A stretch of 51,827 nt of DNA from the NCBI GenBank assembly GCA_025927655.1, contig JAICKY010000004.1, positions 1 through 51,827 of the forward strand, in the 5' to 3' direction. Shown one piece after another: positions 8,198-16,481 of the stretch (positions within the stretch are counted from its first letter, which is position 1; every line of letters begins with the position of its first letter). The notes beneath the pieces were generated by a model, which was not told the DNA's origin, ran no database searches, and worked only from the letters and a program-made list of their open reading frames with translations. Position numbers and translations under genes: made by a program. The DNA comes from Candidatus Saccharimonadota bacterium (GTDB taxonomy: Bacteria > Patescibacteriota > Saccharimonadia > Saccharimonadales > UBA4665).

Positions 8198-8226
8198 ATT
8201 CTAGCAAAAACATGCCCTTATGTCAA
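8198..8226 (-). promoter_or_regulatory. Consensus promoter of the candidate RNA
   Basis: Minus strand TTGACA (8226-8221), 17-bp spacer, TAGAAT (8203-8198). The predicted start is near 8191. It is the closest match to the sigma-70 consensus noticed in the window. Confidence 0.8.
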
Positions 8227-8245
8227 TACTTATGCATAAAATTGT

Positions 8246-9109
8246 ATGAATGTAAAAAAACTTACAATACAGGATAATGCTTATCCTTCACCACTACGAG
8301 ACATTGCAGGTCCGCCAAAGGAGCTGTTTTATATCGGTGCCGATCCGTCGGAATGGCTTGAGCGGCCACGTGTTGCCATCGTTGGCTCCCGCGGCGTCAG
8401 CCCGTATGGCAAGCAAGTCACGCGGCGGCTCAGTGCCGAATTGGCAGAGCGGGGAACCGTGATCGTCAGCGGCCTGGCACTCGGAGTAGATGGCATTGCC
8501 CACGAAGCCTGTCTGGATGCGCATGGCACTACCGTAGCCGTGCTGGCCAACGGCCTAGACAAAATCTATCCGGCTACCCACACGCAGCTCGGCAGACGTA
8601 TTCTGGAGCAGGGAGGCACCATCATGAGTGAGTACCCTGTGGGTATGCCCGGCTTTAAGCAAAATTTCGTAGCCCGCAACCGGATTGTCGCGGGCCTGAG
8701 CCAAGCGTTGCTCATTACCGAAGCGACAGAGAAGAGCGGCACGCTCCACACCGCCCGATTCGCCATGGAACAGGGACGCGATGTGCTGGCCGTGCCGGGT
8801 AATATAACCAGCCCTGCTAGTGTTGGCACGAATAACCTTATCAAGGTAGGAGCCACCCCTGTAACTTCGGTGGACGACATCTTGTATGTCCTGAACGCCG
8901 GCCACCTGCCAGCAGAACCCATCCGCAGGCGAGGAGACAATGCCGAGGAACAGGCGCTGCTCGATCTGTTATACCGTGGCGCATCCGACGGCCACGAGCT
9001 GCTGGTACAAAGCGGACTGCCAGCCGTGCAATTCAACCAGGTACTTACCATGCTCGAAATAAGCGGTAAAATCCGTGCCCTCGGCAACAACCACTGGTCA
9101 TTAAAATAA
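8246..9109 (+). CDS. dprA: DNA-processing protein DprA
   Basis: DprA binds incoming single-stranded DNA and loads RecA during natural transformation. The 287-residue protein shows the Rossmann-like core with AIVGSRGVSPYG, IVSGLALGVDGIAH, LANGLDKIYP, SEYPVG, FVARNRIVAGLS and AVPGN. A short winged-helix-like C-terminus follows (about residues 225-287). The usual N-terminal SAM-like domain is reduced to a short stretch. Start ATG 8246 fits the family. It points to DNA uptake in this organism. Confidence 0.94.
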   Translation: MNVKKLTIQDNAYPSPLRDIAGPPKELFYIGADPSEWLERPRVAIVGSRGVSPYGKQVTRRLSAELAERGTVIVSGLALGVDGIAHEACLDAHGTTVAVLANGLDKIYPATHTQLGRRILEQGGTIMSEYPVGMPGFKQNFVARNRIVAGLSQALLITEATEKSGTLHTARFAMEQGRDVLAVPGNITSPASVGTNNLIKVGATPVTSVDDILYVLNAGHLPAEPIRRRGDNAEEQALLDLLYRGASDGHELLVQSGLPAVQFNQVLTMLEISGKIRALGNNHWSLK

Positions 9110-9201
9110 TCCCAGCTCTCGGTCGTAGTTACGTTTGGCAGCAAAAGCAACGGAGCAAACCTGAAGACTTGCTAAACAAAAGAACTGTTACAATAAGCAC
9201 T

Positions 9202-9372
9202 ATGAAACTGCTAATGGCCCTCGGGATAACTATCGGCGGCACCGTAGGCGGCTGGCTTGGTGCCATGCCGGATCACGGCAACTGGCTGGGCGGCTGGAGT
9301 ATCCTGGGCAGCACCATCGGGTCATTTGCAGGCATCTGGGCCGCGTACAAAGCCGGCAAATACTATTTATAA
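9202..9372 (+). CDS. Small glycine-rich membrane protein
   Basis: From ATG 9202 the product has 56 residues; an upstream TTG at 9169 is less likely. Two hydrophobic stretches rich in glycine (GITIGGTVGGWLG, GGWSILGSTIGSFAGIWAAY) suggest a helical hairpin in the membrane with glycine-zipper packing. The family is unknown to me. Its 3' end overlaps the convergent gene at 9367 by 6 bp. Confidence 0.6.
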   Translation: MKLLMALGITIGGTVGGWLGAMPDHGNWLGGWSILGSTIGSFAGIWAAYKAGKYYL

Positions 9373-9579
9373 CTCAGTCGCTCTACTAGAGCTCATCTCC
9401 ACGAGAGCGGCAGTGACTTGCTGCCCCAACTCAGCGCCGATAGCTCCTTTAGCTGCATACCGCTGATACGCATCGAACCAATGAGCATCGTTGCGCCTCG
9501 CCATGTCAACGACACCCGGGTCGTATACCCCAGGGGAAGCTGCCTCGGCATCTGTAGCACTAAAATTTTCTGCACTCAT
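9367..9579 (-). CDS. Hypothetical protein, 70 residues, behind an attenuator-like leader
   Basis: Two adjacent ATGs (9582 and 9579) are possible. The second is 6 nt behind a good AGGAG site and is preferred. The protein is acidic at the start (MSAENFSATDAEAA) and ends with an amphipathic stretch (AYQRYAAKGAIGAELGQQV). No family was recognised. A Shine-Dalgarno site and a leader with a terminator make it one of the few genes here that are plainly not leaderless. Confidence 0.6.
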   Translation of the reverse strand: MSAENFSATDAEAASPGVYDPGVVDMARRNDAHWFDAYQRYAAKGAIGAELGQQVTAALVEMSSSRATEL

Positions 9580-9598
9580 CATAATCTCCTAGAATTTA

Positions 9599-9666
9599 GG
9601 CAAAATACCATATAAAAAACCGCTTCCATCATATGGTAGCGGTCCGTTATGCGCGGGCGTCTTGCC
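9599..9666 (-). promoter_or_regulatory. Attenuator-like leader with competing hairpins
   Basis: The terminator on the minus strand is ACCGCT/AGCGGT plus CCAT/ATGG followed by TTTTTT (9643-9614). An alternative fold pairs ACCATAT (9637-9631) with ATATGGT (9613-9607) and GGCAAGA (9666-9660) with TTTTGCC (9605-9599). This uses terminator bases, so the two folds exclude each other. The leader sits between a promoter and the 70-residue gene. Confidence 0.5.
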
Positions 9667-9684
9667 AGTTATTATACATACTCT

Positions 9685-9713
9685 ATTGTAGGGTCATACA
9701 TAGTAAAGCGCAA
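9685..9713 (-). promoter_or_regulatory. Promoter of the 70-residue gene
   Basis: Minus strand TTGCGC (9713-9708), 17-bp spacer, TACAAT (9690-9685). A second possible -10, TATAAT, lies at 9676-9671. The rest of the gap up to topA (9714-9990) shows no gene or clear site. Confidence 0.5.
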
Positions 9714-9990
9714 GTATTTTCTGTAATAATTCTTACAATACTCACTATTTACTATTCCCGTCCTTGTCCCTATGGCAGGCGATCAATGAATCTCTGTGAT
9801 ATATCGCACAATTTACCTTACACTTGCATTTGTATAGCACTATGCGCTAAGCTTACGGCTTGTATGCTCAGGAACGGTCCGGATTCTTTCTGCGGCCAGC
9901 CCATAAAAGGCTGTATACTACTAGAACAATACTTATAGTTAAAGGGAACTTACTGACGATTTCCAAATATCGCAAACAAATTCACCGCAT

Positions 9991-12291
9991 ATGGCAAAAA
10001 ATTTAGTTATCGTAGAGTCACCGGCAAAAGCCAAAACTATCGAGAAATACCTCGGTAAAGATTACACCGTTAAAAGCTCCATCGGCCACATCCGCGGCTT
10101 ACCGAGCAAGAACGGTAGTGTCGACGTGGCCAATAACTTCGCGCCAAAATTCGAAGTTGACCCCGGCAAAAAGAAGGTGATCGCAGAACTAAAAGCTGCC
10201 GCCAAAGCTGCCGACCAGGTGCTGCTCGCAAGCGATGAAGACCGCGAAGGGGAGGCTATAGCCTGGCACGTCGCCGAGGTGCTTAAACTCGATCCTAAAA
10301 CCACCAAGCGAATTGTATTCCACGAAATCACCAAAGGTGCGCTGGACGAAGCAGTAGAAAACCCCCGCACTATAGATATGAACCTGGTAGAAGCCCAGCA
10401 GGCACGCCAATCGCTTGACTATTTGGTGGGATTTGAGCTGTCACCGGTGCTGTGGCGCAAAGTCCGCGCAGGCCTAAGCGCCGGCCGTGTCCAGAGTGTG
10501 GCCGTACGCCTGATAGTGGAGCGCGAAGCCGAAATTGACGCCCACGAGCCCGAAAGCACCTTCAAACTCACTGCCGATTGTATCCTCTCCGATGGCACCG
10601 TATTGCCCGCAGCGTCCAGCAAAAAATTCAAAACCGCCGAAGAAGTTCGTGCCGTATTGGAAGCGTTTGCTACAAGTACCTTCAATGTCGCCAGCATCGC
10701 CAGAAAGCCGGGCAGCCGCAATCCGGGCGCGCCGTTTACCACCAGCACATTGCAGCAGGAAGCCAGCAGTAAGCTCGGCTACAGCCCGCGCAACACCATG
10801 AGCTTAGCCCAACGCCTGTACGAAGCAGGGCACATCACGTACATGCGTACCGATTCCGTTAACCTCAGCACCCAAGCCCTCGGCGCCATGACCGGATTTA
10901 TCAAAGAAAAATACGGCGAAAAATACCACCAGTACCGGACGTTTAAGAGCAAGAGCGCCAATGCGCAGGAGGCTCATGAAGCCATCCGTCCGACCGATGT
11001 AACCAAAGAGTTTGCAGGTGCCGACGAACAGCAGACCAAACTATACAACCTCATCTGGCGTCGCACCTTGGCCAGCCAGATGGCTCCAGCCGAACTGGAA
11101 AATACTACCGTAACCATAAAAGCCAGCGGCAGCCCTGAAACACTCGAAGCCAAAGGCCAGATAGTGCTGTTCGATGGCTTTTTGAAAGTCTACGGCCGAA
11201 GCGGGGACGACACGCTGCTGCCAGCAATGGCCGAAGGCGACGCGCTGACATTGCAGACCGCCGAGGCAACCGAGAACCTCAGCCGCGGCCCGGCCCGCTA
11301 TACCGAGGCGTCTCTGGTGAAAAAACTGGAAGAGATGGGTATTGGCCGCCCAAGCACCTACGCCAGCACCATTAACACCATCCAGACCCGCGAATATGTA
11401 GAACGGGGAGATCTGGAAGGTGTAGAGCGCGAAATTACCGTACTCAAGCTGGAAAACGGCGAAGTTACCGCCCAACCCGTAAAAATTCAATACGGCAAAG
11501 ACAGCAACAAGCTGTTCCCGACCGACACCGGTAAAGTCGTAACCGACTTTTTAGTCAAGCATTTCGCCGAGGTGATGGACTATGATTTCACAAAGAGTGT
11601 CGAAGAAGAATTAGACCAGATTGCGCTGAGCAAAAAGGACCGCATCGGCGTGCTCAAAGAGTTTTACACGCCGTTCCACAAACTGGTCGAAGGCAGCGCC
11701 GACATCAGCCGTGCGGAGGCTACACAAGCCCGCTTACTGGGTAACGACCCCAAAGGTGGCGAACCCATTTACGCTCGCTTTGGCCGTTTTGGGCCCATGC
11801 TGCAGCGCGGTGAGCAAAGCGACGACCCCAAGCCAACATTCGCACCCATGCCCACTGGCAAAAAGATCGAGACGGTCACGCTGGAAGAAGCACTCGTCAT
11901 GTTCCAGCTGCCACGACTGGTGGGTCAGACTGCGGATGGCAAGGACATAAAAGCTAACATCGGCCGTTTTGGGCCTTATATAGTAGTTGACAAGCTGTTT
12001 GTAAGCATAAAACCACTTGATCCGCACACCATTACCCTGGACGAAGCACGCGAACTGTACGCGGCCAAGCTAAAGGCAGAGGCAGAGAAAAACATCGCCG
12101 ACTTCGGTGACGGCATAAAGGTGCTGAATGGCCGCTACGGCCCCTATATAACCGACGGCACCAAAAACGCTAAGATTCCAAAGGACACCGATCCCAAGTC
12201 TGTGACCCATGAACAGGCTAAAGAACTGCTCGCCGCCGCGCCTGCCGCTGGCAAAAAGCGAAACTTCCGCCGCCGCACTATTCAGAAGTAA
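9991..12291 (+). CDS. topA: DNA topoisomerase I
   Basis: Type IA topoisomerase that relaxes negative supercoils. The 766-residue protein shows the TOPRIM domain (VIVESPAKAKTIEKYLG, DEDREGEAIAWH) and the catalytic tyrosine in ITYMRTDS (Tyr284). IGRPSTYAS is also present. The C-terminus lacks the four-Cys zinc ribbons of E. coli TopA. Instead it carries three repeats with GRFGPML, GRFGPYI and GRYGPYI, as in many zinc-free topoisomerases I, then a basic tail. No Shine-Dalgarno site is visible. Confidence 0.96.
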   Translation: MAKNLVIVESPAKAKTIEKYLGKDYTVKSSIGHIRGLPSKNGSVDVANNFAPKFEVDPGKKKVIAELKAAAKAADQVLLASDEDREGEAIAWHVAEVLKLDPKTTKRIVFHEITKGALDEAVENPRTIDMNLVEAQQARQSLDYLVGFELSPVLWRKVRAGLSAGRVQSVAVRLIVEREAEIDAHEPESTFKLTADCILSDGTVLPAASSKKFKTAEEVRAVLEAFATSTFNVASIARKPGSRNPGAPFTTSTLQQEASSKLGYSPRNTMSLAQRLYEAGHITYMRTDSVNLSTQALGAMTGFIKEKYGEKYHQYRTFKSKSANAQEAHEAIRPTDVTKEFAGADEQQTKLYNLIWRRTLASQMAPAELENTTVTIKASGSPETLEAKGQIVLFDGFLKVYGRSGDDTLLPAMAEGDALTLQTAEATENLSRGPARYTEASLVKKLEEMGIGRPSTYASTINTIQTREYVERGDLEGVEREITVLKLENGEVTAQPVKIQYGKDSNKLFPTDTGKVVTDFLVKHFAEVMDYDFTKSVEEELDQIALSKKDRIGVLKEFYTPFHKLVEGSADISRAEATQARLLGNDPKGGEPIYARFGRFGPMLQRGEQSDDPKPTFAPMPTGKKIETVTLEEALVMFQLPRLVGQTADGKDIKANIGRFGPYIVVDKLFVSIKPLDPHTITLDEARELYAAKLKAEAEKNIADFGDGIKVLNGRYGPYITDGTKNAKIPKDTDPKSVTHEQAKELLAAAPAAGKKRNFRRRTIQK

Positions 12292-12348
12292 GGCACAGGA
12301 AATTACTGCCGTCCCGGCAGGAGAACAGGGCTACCCCTCATCATCCCA

Positions 12349-12407
12349 AGACAAACCCTGCGGGTTTTTCTACGCGACGCCAGGCTATGCCTGGCTGCTA
12401 CTTTTCC
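12349..12407. other. Two-hairpin repeat element, copy C
   Basis: AGA-C-AAACCC-TGC-GGGTTT-T-TCT forms hairpin 1. ACGCG follows, then CCAGGC-TAT-GCCTGG as hairpin 2, then CTGCTACTTTTCC. The constant parts match copies A and B although both stems have other sequences. It lies 58 bp after topA. Confidence 0.6.
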
Positions 12408-12607
12408 GCTACCGCTCCCAACGCTTCTCTATAGTAGGAGACTGAATAGGGTAGCTTTTTCACATTTTGTTCACTCTCCAACTTGTTATATAGTCAGTTT
12501 TTACAACACGAAGTAGACATAAGCGCTTAGTTTATGCTACTATATTTAATATCTCGATGGGGGATGTGTTGACTTTTAAGAGTAATAGTTTTATAGTAAG
12601 GGGCACT

Positions 12608-13636
12608 ATGACCGTAGAAAAGCCGGTAATAAACACAGAATCAATCGTCCAAGATATCCTGGCGAGTATTGATCGTGAGCGCGAACGGGAAATTATCGCC
12701 CGCCGTTTTGGTCTGTTCGACCGCAAAGAAACACTGGAACAAATCGGCGAACTGCTCGGTATCACGCGTGAGCGCGTCCGCCAACTCGAAAAGTCCGTTA
12801 TGACCAAGCTGCGTACTTCCAGCAGTGAATTACCCCACATCACCGAAGTGGAGGCAGCATTGCTCGCTTCTATCGAAGCAGCAGGGCAGACTGCACGCAT
12901 CACCGCTCTCGGCGCTAAACTTACCAGCGAAAACTCTCGCACCGACCAGTCACGCTTAGCCTTTCTGACCGAGCTCACCCCCGGCATCAGCGCCATTTCC
13001 GAAGACGACAACTTCTACCAGTCTGCGGGCAACGCTAAAGTACACGATACCAGCACCATCAAAACAGAGGTAGCAAAACTGGTCGAGACCATCGGCAAAG
13101 CCGGGAAACCAATGGAAACCCGCGAACTAACCAAACTAGCCGCTATGCCTAACGATGTCTACGCTACTGCGCTGGCGACCACCAGCAAGCAGCTGGCGAC
13201 TCTCAACGGCCGCTGGGGCCTCGTAAAATGGCCTACGGTCAACCCGAAGAACATCCGTGACAAAATCTACGTTATTTTGGCCGAACATGGCAAGCACATG
13301 CACTTCAACGAAATCAGCGAAGCTATCAAAGCTAGTGATTTCAAGCGAAAAGATGTTACCACGCAGGCTATCCACAACGAGCTTATCAAAGACAAGCGCT
13401 TCGTACTTATCGGCCGCGGTATTTATGCACTGCGTGAATGGGGCTACAAAAAGGGAACGGTGGCCGACATCATCAGCGAAGTTCTGCGCGAAGCAGGCGA
13501 GCCGCTGCACCGTGATGAGATCGTTAAGCGCGTGCTGAAGAGCCGTTTCGTAAAAGAAACCACCATTCTGCTAAACCTCCAGAGCAAAGCACAGTTCAAG
13601 CGCGTAGCTAAAGCCACTTACGAGCTCGCCGAATAG
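12608..13636 (+). CDS. Sigma region 4-like HTH fused to HARE-HTH domain
   Basis: The preferred start is ATG 12608, 4 nt behind AAGGGG; an in-frame ATG at 12557 would add 17 residues. Residues about 15-75 resemble sigma-70 region 4 (LFDRKETLEQIGELLGITRERVRQ), the -35 binding helix-turn-helix. The C-terminal half matches the HARE-HTH fold (IRDKIYVILAEHGKHMHFNEI, GRGIYALREWGYKKGTVADI), a domain shared with RNA polymerase delta and restriction-linked proteins. There is no sigma region 2, so it cannot be a full sigma factor. A transcription accessory or DNA-binding regulator is likely. Confidence 0.8.
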   Translation: MTVEKPVINTESIVQDILASIDREREREIIARRFGLFDRKETLEQIGELLGITRERVRQLEKSVMTKLRTSSSELPHITEVEAALLASIEAAGQTARITALGAKLTSENSRTDQSRLAFLTELTPGISAISEDDNFYQSAGNAKVHDTSTIKTEVAKLVETIGKAGKPMETRELTKLAAMPNDVYATALATTSKQLATLNGRWGLVKWPTVNPKNIRDKIYVILAEHGKHMHFNEISEAIKASDFKRKDVTTQAIHNELIKDKRFVLIGRGIYALREWGYKKGTVADIISEVLREAGEPLHRDEIVKRVLKSRFVKETTILLNLQSKAQFKRVAKATYELAE

Positions 13637-13753
13637 GGCACTGCCCATACAGGGCAAAGCACCTCAGCCTGATCGCTATCGGTCTGGTAATTTTGCGCCT
13701 GACGGCGCAGAAGGTATTGGTAGCCGCATAGCTGTACAAAATACGAACATAGC

Positions 13754-13796
13754 TATGTCTGTTCATATATTTGTAAACAATTTGCGAACAGACATA
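13754..13796. repeat. Perfect 11-bp inverted repeat
   Basis: TATGTCTGTTC and GAACAGACATA are separated by 21 bp. This could be a stem or a protein-binding site. The palindrome ACATAGCTATGT overlaps the left arm. Confidence 0.75.
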
Positions 13797-13962
13797 CCAG
13801 ATACGGCAAAGGTACAGGATGCTAACGGTTAGGAATAGGCAGTCCTAAGACAGCAGCATAGCAATTGGAGGGCAAGGGATTTTAAACACAATAGGCAACG
13901 GGCAAGCTGAAAAATCCTAGGCGAACGTGCGTGAAGAGCGGCTCAAAACAAACATACACTAG

Positions 13963-13990
13963 ATGTCGCACAATGTATATTTTGCGACTT
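13963..13990. other. Candidate dif (XerC/XerD) site
   Basis: The 28 bp divide as ATGTCGCACAA-TGTATA-TTTTGCGACTT. The central TGTATA equals that of E. coli dif and each 11-bp arm matches it at 6 positions by eye. GTCGCA and TGCGAC are perfect inverted arms. The location at a strand switch fits a terminus. A regulator palindrome is the alternative. Confidence 0.45.
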
Positions 13991-14395
13991 AGATATAGGC
14001 GGACTAGTTGAGTATGGGTACCCCTCCTGTAGGGGAGTTCTGGACGGATAGCTCACTAAACGCATTAAAGTCGCGTGCATACAATAGTTTTTACACTATC
14101 TACACTGTGTCTATATCATACGTGCGACATGCATTACATACTGTGCCTATAGAATGCCTAGCGTTCGCGTTTTCAAGCAAACGCTATTTGACTTATCCAC
14201 AGCCTATGTCGTGAAAACATTTGCTTTTTCACGCTTTTGATATTCTATATGTATTCCCTCCCTATTCACCTGCCTGCCCTATTATTTGACATGCGTTATT
14301 AAATATATTTTTTATATGTTTTCCGTTTCGTTTCACTGATGTAAAAATGTGAACATTTTACGAACAACAGGAGGGAGAGGTAGGGGCGTAACATC

Positions 14396-15319
14396 CTATT
14401 TATAGTACACACGCTCCGGTACTCGCACATCTATATAACTAGCCGGCACTGTGCTCCCCAGCTGTTGTATGGTAGCAATAGCCGCCCCGCTCTGCGTCAA
14501 GGCATCAGCCTGTAAATTAAACCGTATAGCATATGGCTGCCCTGCCAGGTGAGCATCCAACTCATAGGGGTTGCCAGCGGGCAGTACAAAGGTGCTCACC
14601 GTCAGGTGAGCAGCTGCTAGCTGATAGGCCTGTGTCACGAGGAAGGTAACCGTACTGCTGGACAGGAACTGCTTACCCGGCTTTGGAACAGTGCTGGATT
14701 GGTCCGCTACCAACGGTACGCCAGCCGGGATACTATGCAGCTTAGCTAGCGTAACTCCTGCTTTATTCAGTGCGTAATTGCCATGGACAGTTTGCAGTAC
14801 GACTGTTGGGTTTGCAACCTGTACGTAAACAATGGGGCGGCTACCTATCAGGGGCAGCCCAAGCGAAACAGTCTGTAGCTCCGGGAATTCCTGCTCAAGC
14901 GCCTGCGCAGTGCCGTTCAGGTTCACCGTAAGTTTACTGTGACTGGTAATACTGCTGCTGAGCAGTTTATGCGCGGCGTCGGCATATACAGAGGCGGGTT
15001 GGAGATAATTAGCAGATACCGGAGTCTTTCCCACTATAATCACCTTGGGGTCGGTACCAAGCGCCAACACCTTAACCACGCATATTACAGCCAGCACTAT
15101 CAACAACCAGAACGGCATTTGAGCCATGGGATTACGGGGCGAAGGCTTATTCTTCTCTGTTTTTACCTGCTCAGGGCGACTCTGCCCACGTTCACGTCGT
15201 ACCTCCGGCCCCCGGTTGCTGTAGTACGAAAAGGCCGGGCCAGGCCCCCCGCTCCGGTTCACCTGCCGGACAGGACCTCTCCCCTGCTCTGCTTCAGTAT
15301 TATTTTTTCGTTTGAACAT
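14396..15319 (-). CDS. ftsQ: Cell division protein FtsQ/DivIB-like
   Basis: From ATG 15319 the protein has about 307 residues (a GTG at 15331 is possible). A basic, disordered cytoplasmic region of about 65 residues is followed by one membrane segment (FWLLIVLAVICVVKVLAL) and an extracytoplasmic part with POTRA/FtsQ-like character. Sequence similarity is weak, and the call rests on topology and position after ftsW-murG. FtsQ bridges FtsL/FtsB and the septal synthase. The start overlaps the end of murG by 20 bp. Confidence 0.7.
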   Translation of the reverse strand: MFKRKNNTEAEQGRGPVRQVNRSGGPGPAFSYYSNRGPEVRRERGQSRPEQVKTEKNKPSPRNPMAQMPFWLLIVLAVICVVKVLALGTDPKVIIVGKTPVSANYLQPASVYADAAHKLLSSSITSHSKLTVNLNGTAQALEQEFPELQTVSLGLPLIGSRPIVYVQVANPTVVLQTVHGNYALNKAGVTLAKLHSIPAGVPLVADQSSTVPKPGKQFLSSSTVTFLVTQAYQLAAAHLTVSTFVLPAGNPYELDAHLAGQPYAIRFNLQADALTQSGAAIATIQQLGSTVPASYIDVRVPERVYYK

Positions 15320-16481
15320 GCCCTTTTCCACCGATGCTAAGAAGCAAGTTCGCCAGATCAGACGTAGCGTGCGGCCGCGCGAACGTTGCTAGCGTCGTCC
15401 CAAGTTTCTTGCGCAGGCTCTCATCATCCAGAAGTTCCTCTACCACACGCCCTAAACGCTCTGGCTGCTCAGCCTGATCACCGTTTAACTGCACAATTGC
15501 ATGCCGGTCTGCTAGTGCCTGAGCGTTCTTAACATCCCAGCCCAGCATTTGTGCCGGCACAATAATGCACGCAGCACCTTGCGCAGCCAGACCGGCCAAG
15601 GTGGTAGCACCACCACGAGCGATCACCACATCGGCTGCACCGCTGTAGCGATACAAATCCGTAACAAAACCTTCGATTCGCAGCCTTTTTTTCGCGCTCG
15701 CCGGGAGTCCCAAACTATCGTAGTCGCGACGGGTTTCTGCCAAGTGGGCTCGGCCAGCTATGTGCAGCACCGACAAGTCCGGAAACATGCCTAACAGGTA
15801 CTTTGCATTGGCTACCAATGCTTTATTCAGTGACCGCGCGCCATTTCCGCCGCCGGTCAGCATCAACACCGGCGCTTCCGCTGGCAGCTTCAGCTCTTGG
15901 CGATAGTGCCGTCTCAGCGCAGCATCGACCGGTTTGAAGTCCGCTGCAATCGGCACGCCCACCACCTCTGTTTTGTTTGCGGGATACGGGTAGAGTTCCT
16001 TGGGAAGCGCTACCGCGTGCATAGCAGCCCAGCGTGCAATCAGGCGATTGGCAAGGCTCGGCACGCTGTCAGAGTCGTGCGTGATATACGGGATGTGGTT
16101 GAGCTGGCCGCCCAGTGCCACCGGCACGCTCACAAAGCCCCCGCGTGTAAAAATAATATCCGGCTGCAATTTACGCAGCAGCCAGTAGCTCTGCCACAAA
16201 CCTGCCAGCACGCGGAACATGTCACGAATGTTAAGCGCCTGCACGCGGATGTTGAGCAATTGGCGCCAATCTTCATCTGCATAGCGGCGCAGCTTGCCCG
16301 CCGGCACGCTGTAGACAGCATCAATGCTAGGGTCCTGCGCAGGAATATCAGAAAGATGATCGCCCTTTTGGCCGACGTATATAATTTCGATGGCAGCGTC
16401 ACGCTGCTTTAGTTCATGCGCGACTGCCAGGATCGGGGTGATATGCCCGCCTGATCCGCCGCCCGTCATCACTATCTTCAT
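15300..16481 (-). CDS. murG: UDP-GlcNAc:lipid I GlcNAc transferase MurG
   Basis: MurG adds GlcNAc to lipid I to make lipid II on the inner face of the membrane. The 393-residue protein starts MKIVMTGGGSGGHITP, with the family's glycine-rich loop. It also shows TRGGFVSVPVALGG, a second glycine-rich segment (LTGGGNGARSLNK) and the donor-site segment ARGGATTLAGLAAQGAACIIVPA. ATG overlaps the ftsW stop as ATGA. Lipid II made here would feed the FtsW/FtsI pair encoded upstream in the same cluster. Confidence 0.95.
   Translation of the reverse strand: MKIVMTGGGSGGHITPILAVAHELKQRDAAIEIIYVGQKGDHLSDIPAQDPSIDAVYSVPAGKLRRYADEDWRQLLNIRVQALNIRDMFRVLAGLWQSYWLLRKLQPDIIFTRGGFVSVPVALGGQLNHIPYITHDSDSVPSLANRLIARWAAMHAVALPKELYPYPANKTEVVGVPIAADFKPVDAALRRHYRQELKLPAEAPVLMLTGGGNGARSLNKALVANAKYLLGMFPDLSVLHIAGRAHLAETRRDYDSLGLPASAKKRLRIEGFVTDLYRYSGAADVVIARGGATTLAGLAAQGAACIIVPAQMLGWDVKNAQALADRHAIVQLNGDQAEQPERLGRVVEELLDDESLRKKLGTTLATFARPHATSDLANLLLSIGGKGHVQTKK

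Larger units (their letters stand above)
13637..14395. other. Gene-free convergent zone, possible terminus region
   Basis: These 759 bp lie between convergent genes and have no credible ORF. They hold an 11-bp inverted repeat (13754-13796), a TTAGGA/TCCTAA hairpin, an AGCGTT/AACGCT hairpin, one perfect DnaA-box word TTATCCACA (14193-14201), a dif-like palindrome (13963-13990) and a T-rich stretch near 14.3 kb. Coding direction changes here from mostly + to mostly -. Confidence 0.6.

Noticed and set aside
9633-9938. 101-residue ORF on the plus strand
   Set aside because: Cys/Tyr/Leu-rich with no coding character; it lies over the minus-strand attenuator and the topA upstream region.
14193-14201. 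Perfect DnaA box TTATCCACA (also at 22436) as a sign of oriC
   Set aside because: Only isolated boxes, no cluster, and no dnaA, dnaN or gyr genes. Converging genes argue for a terminus instead.
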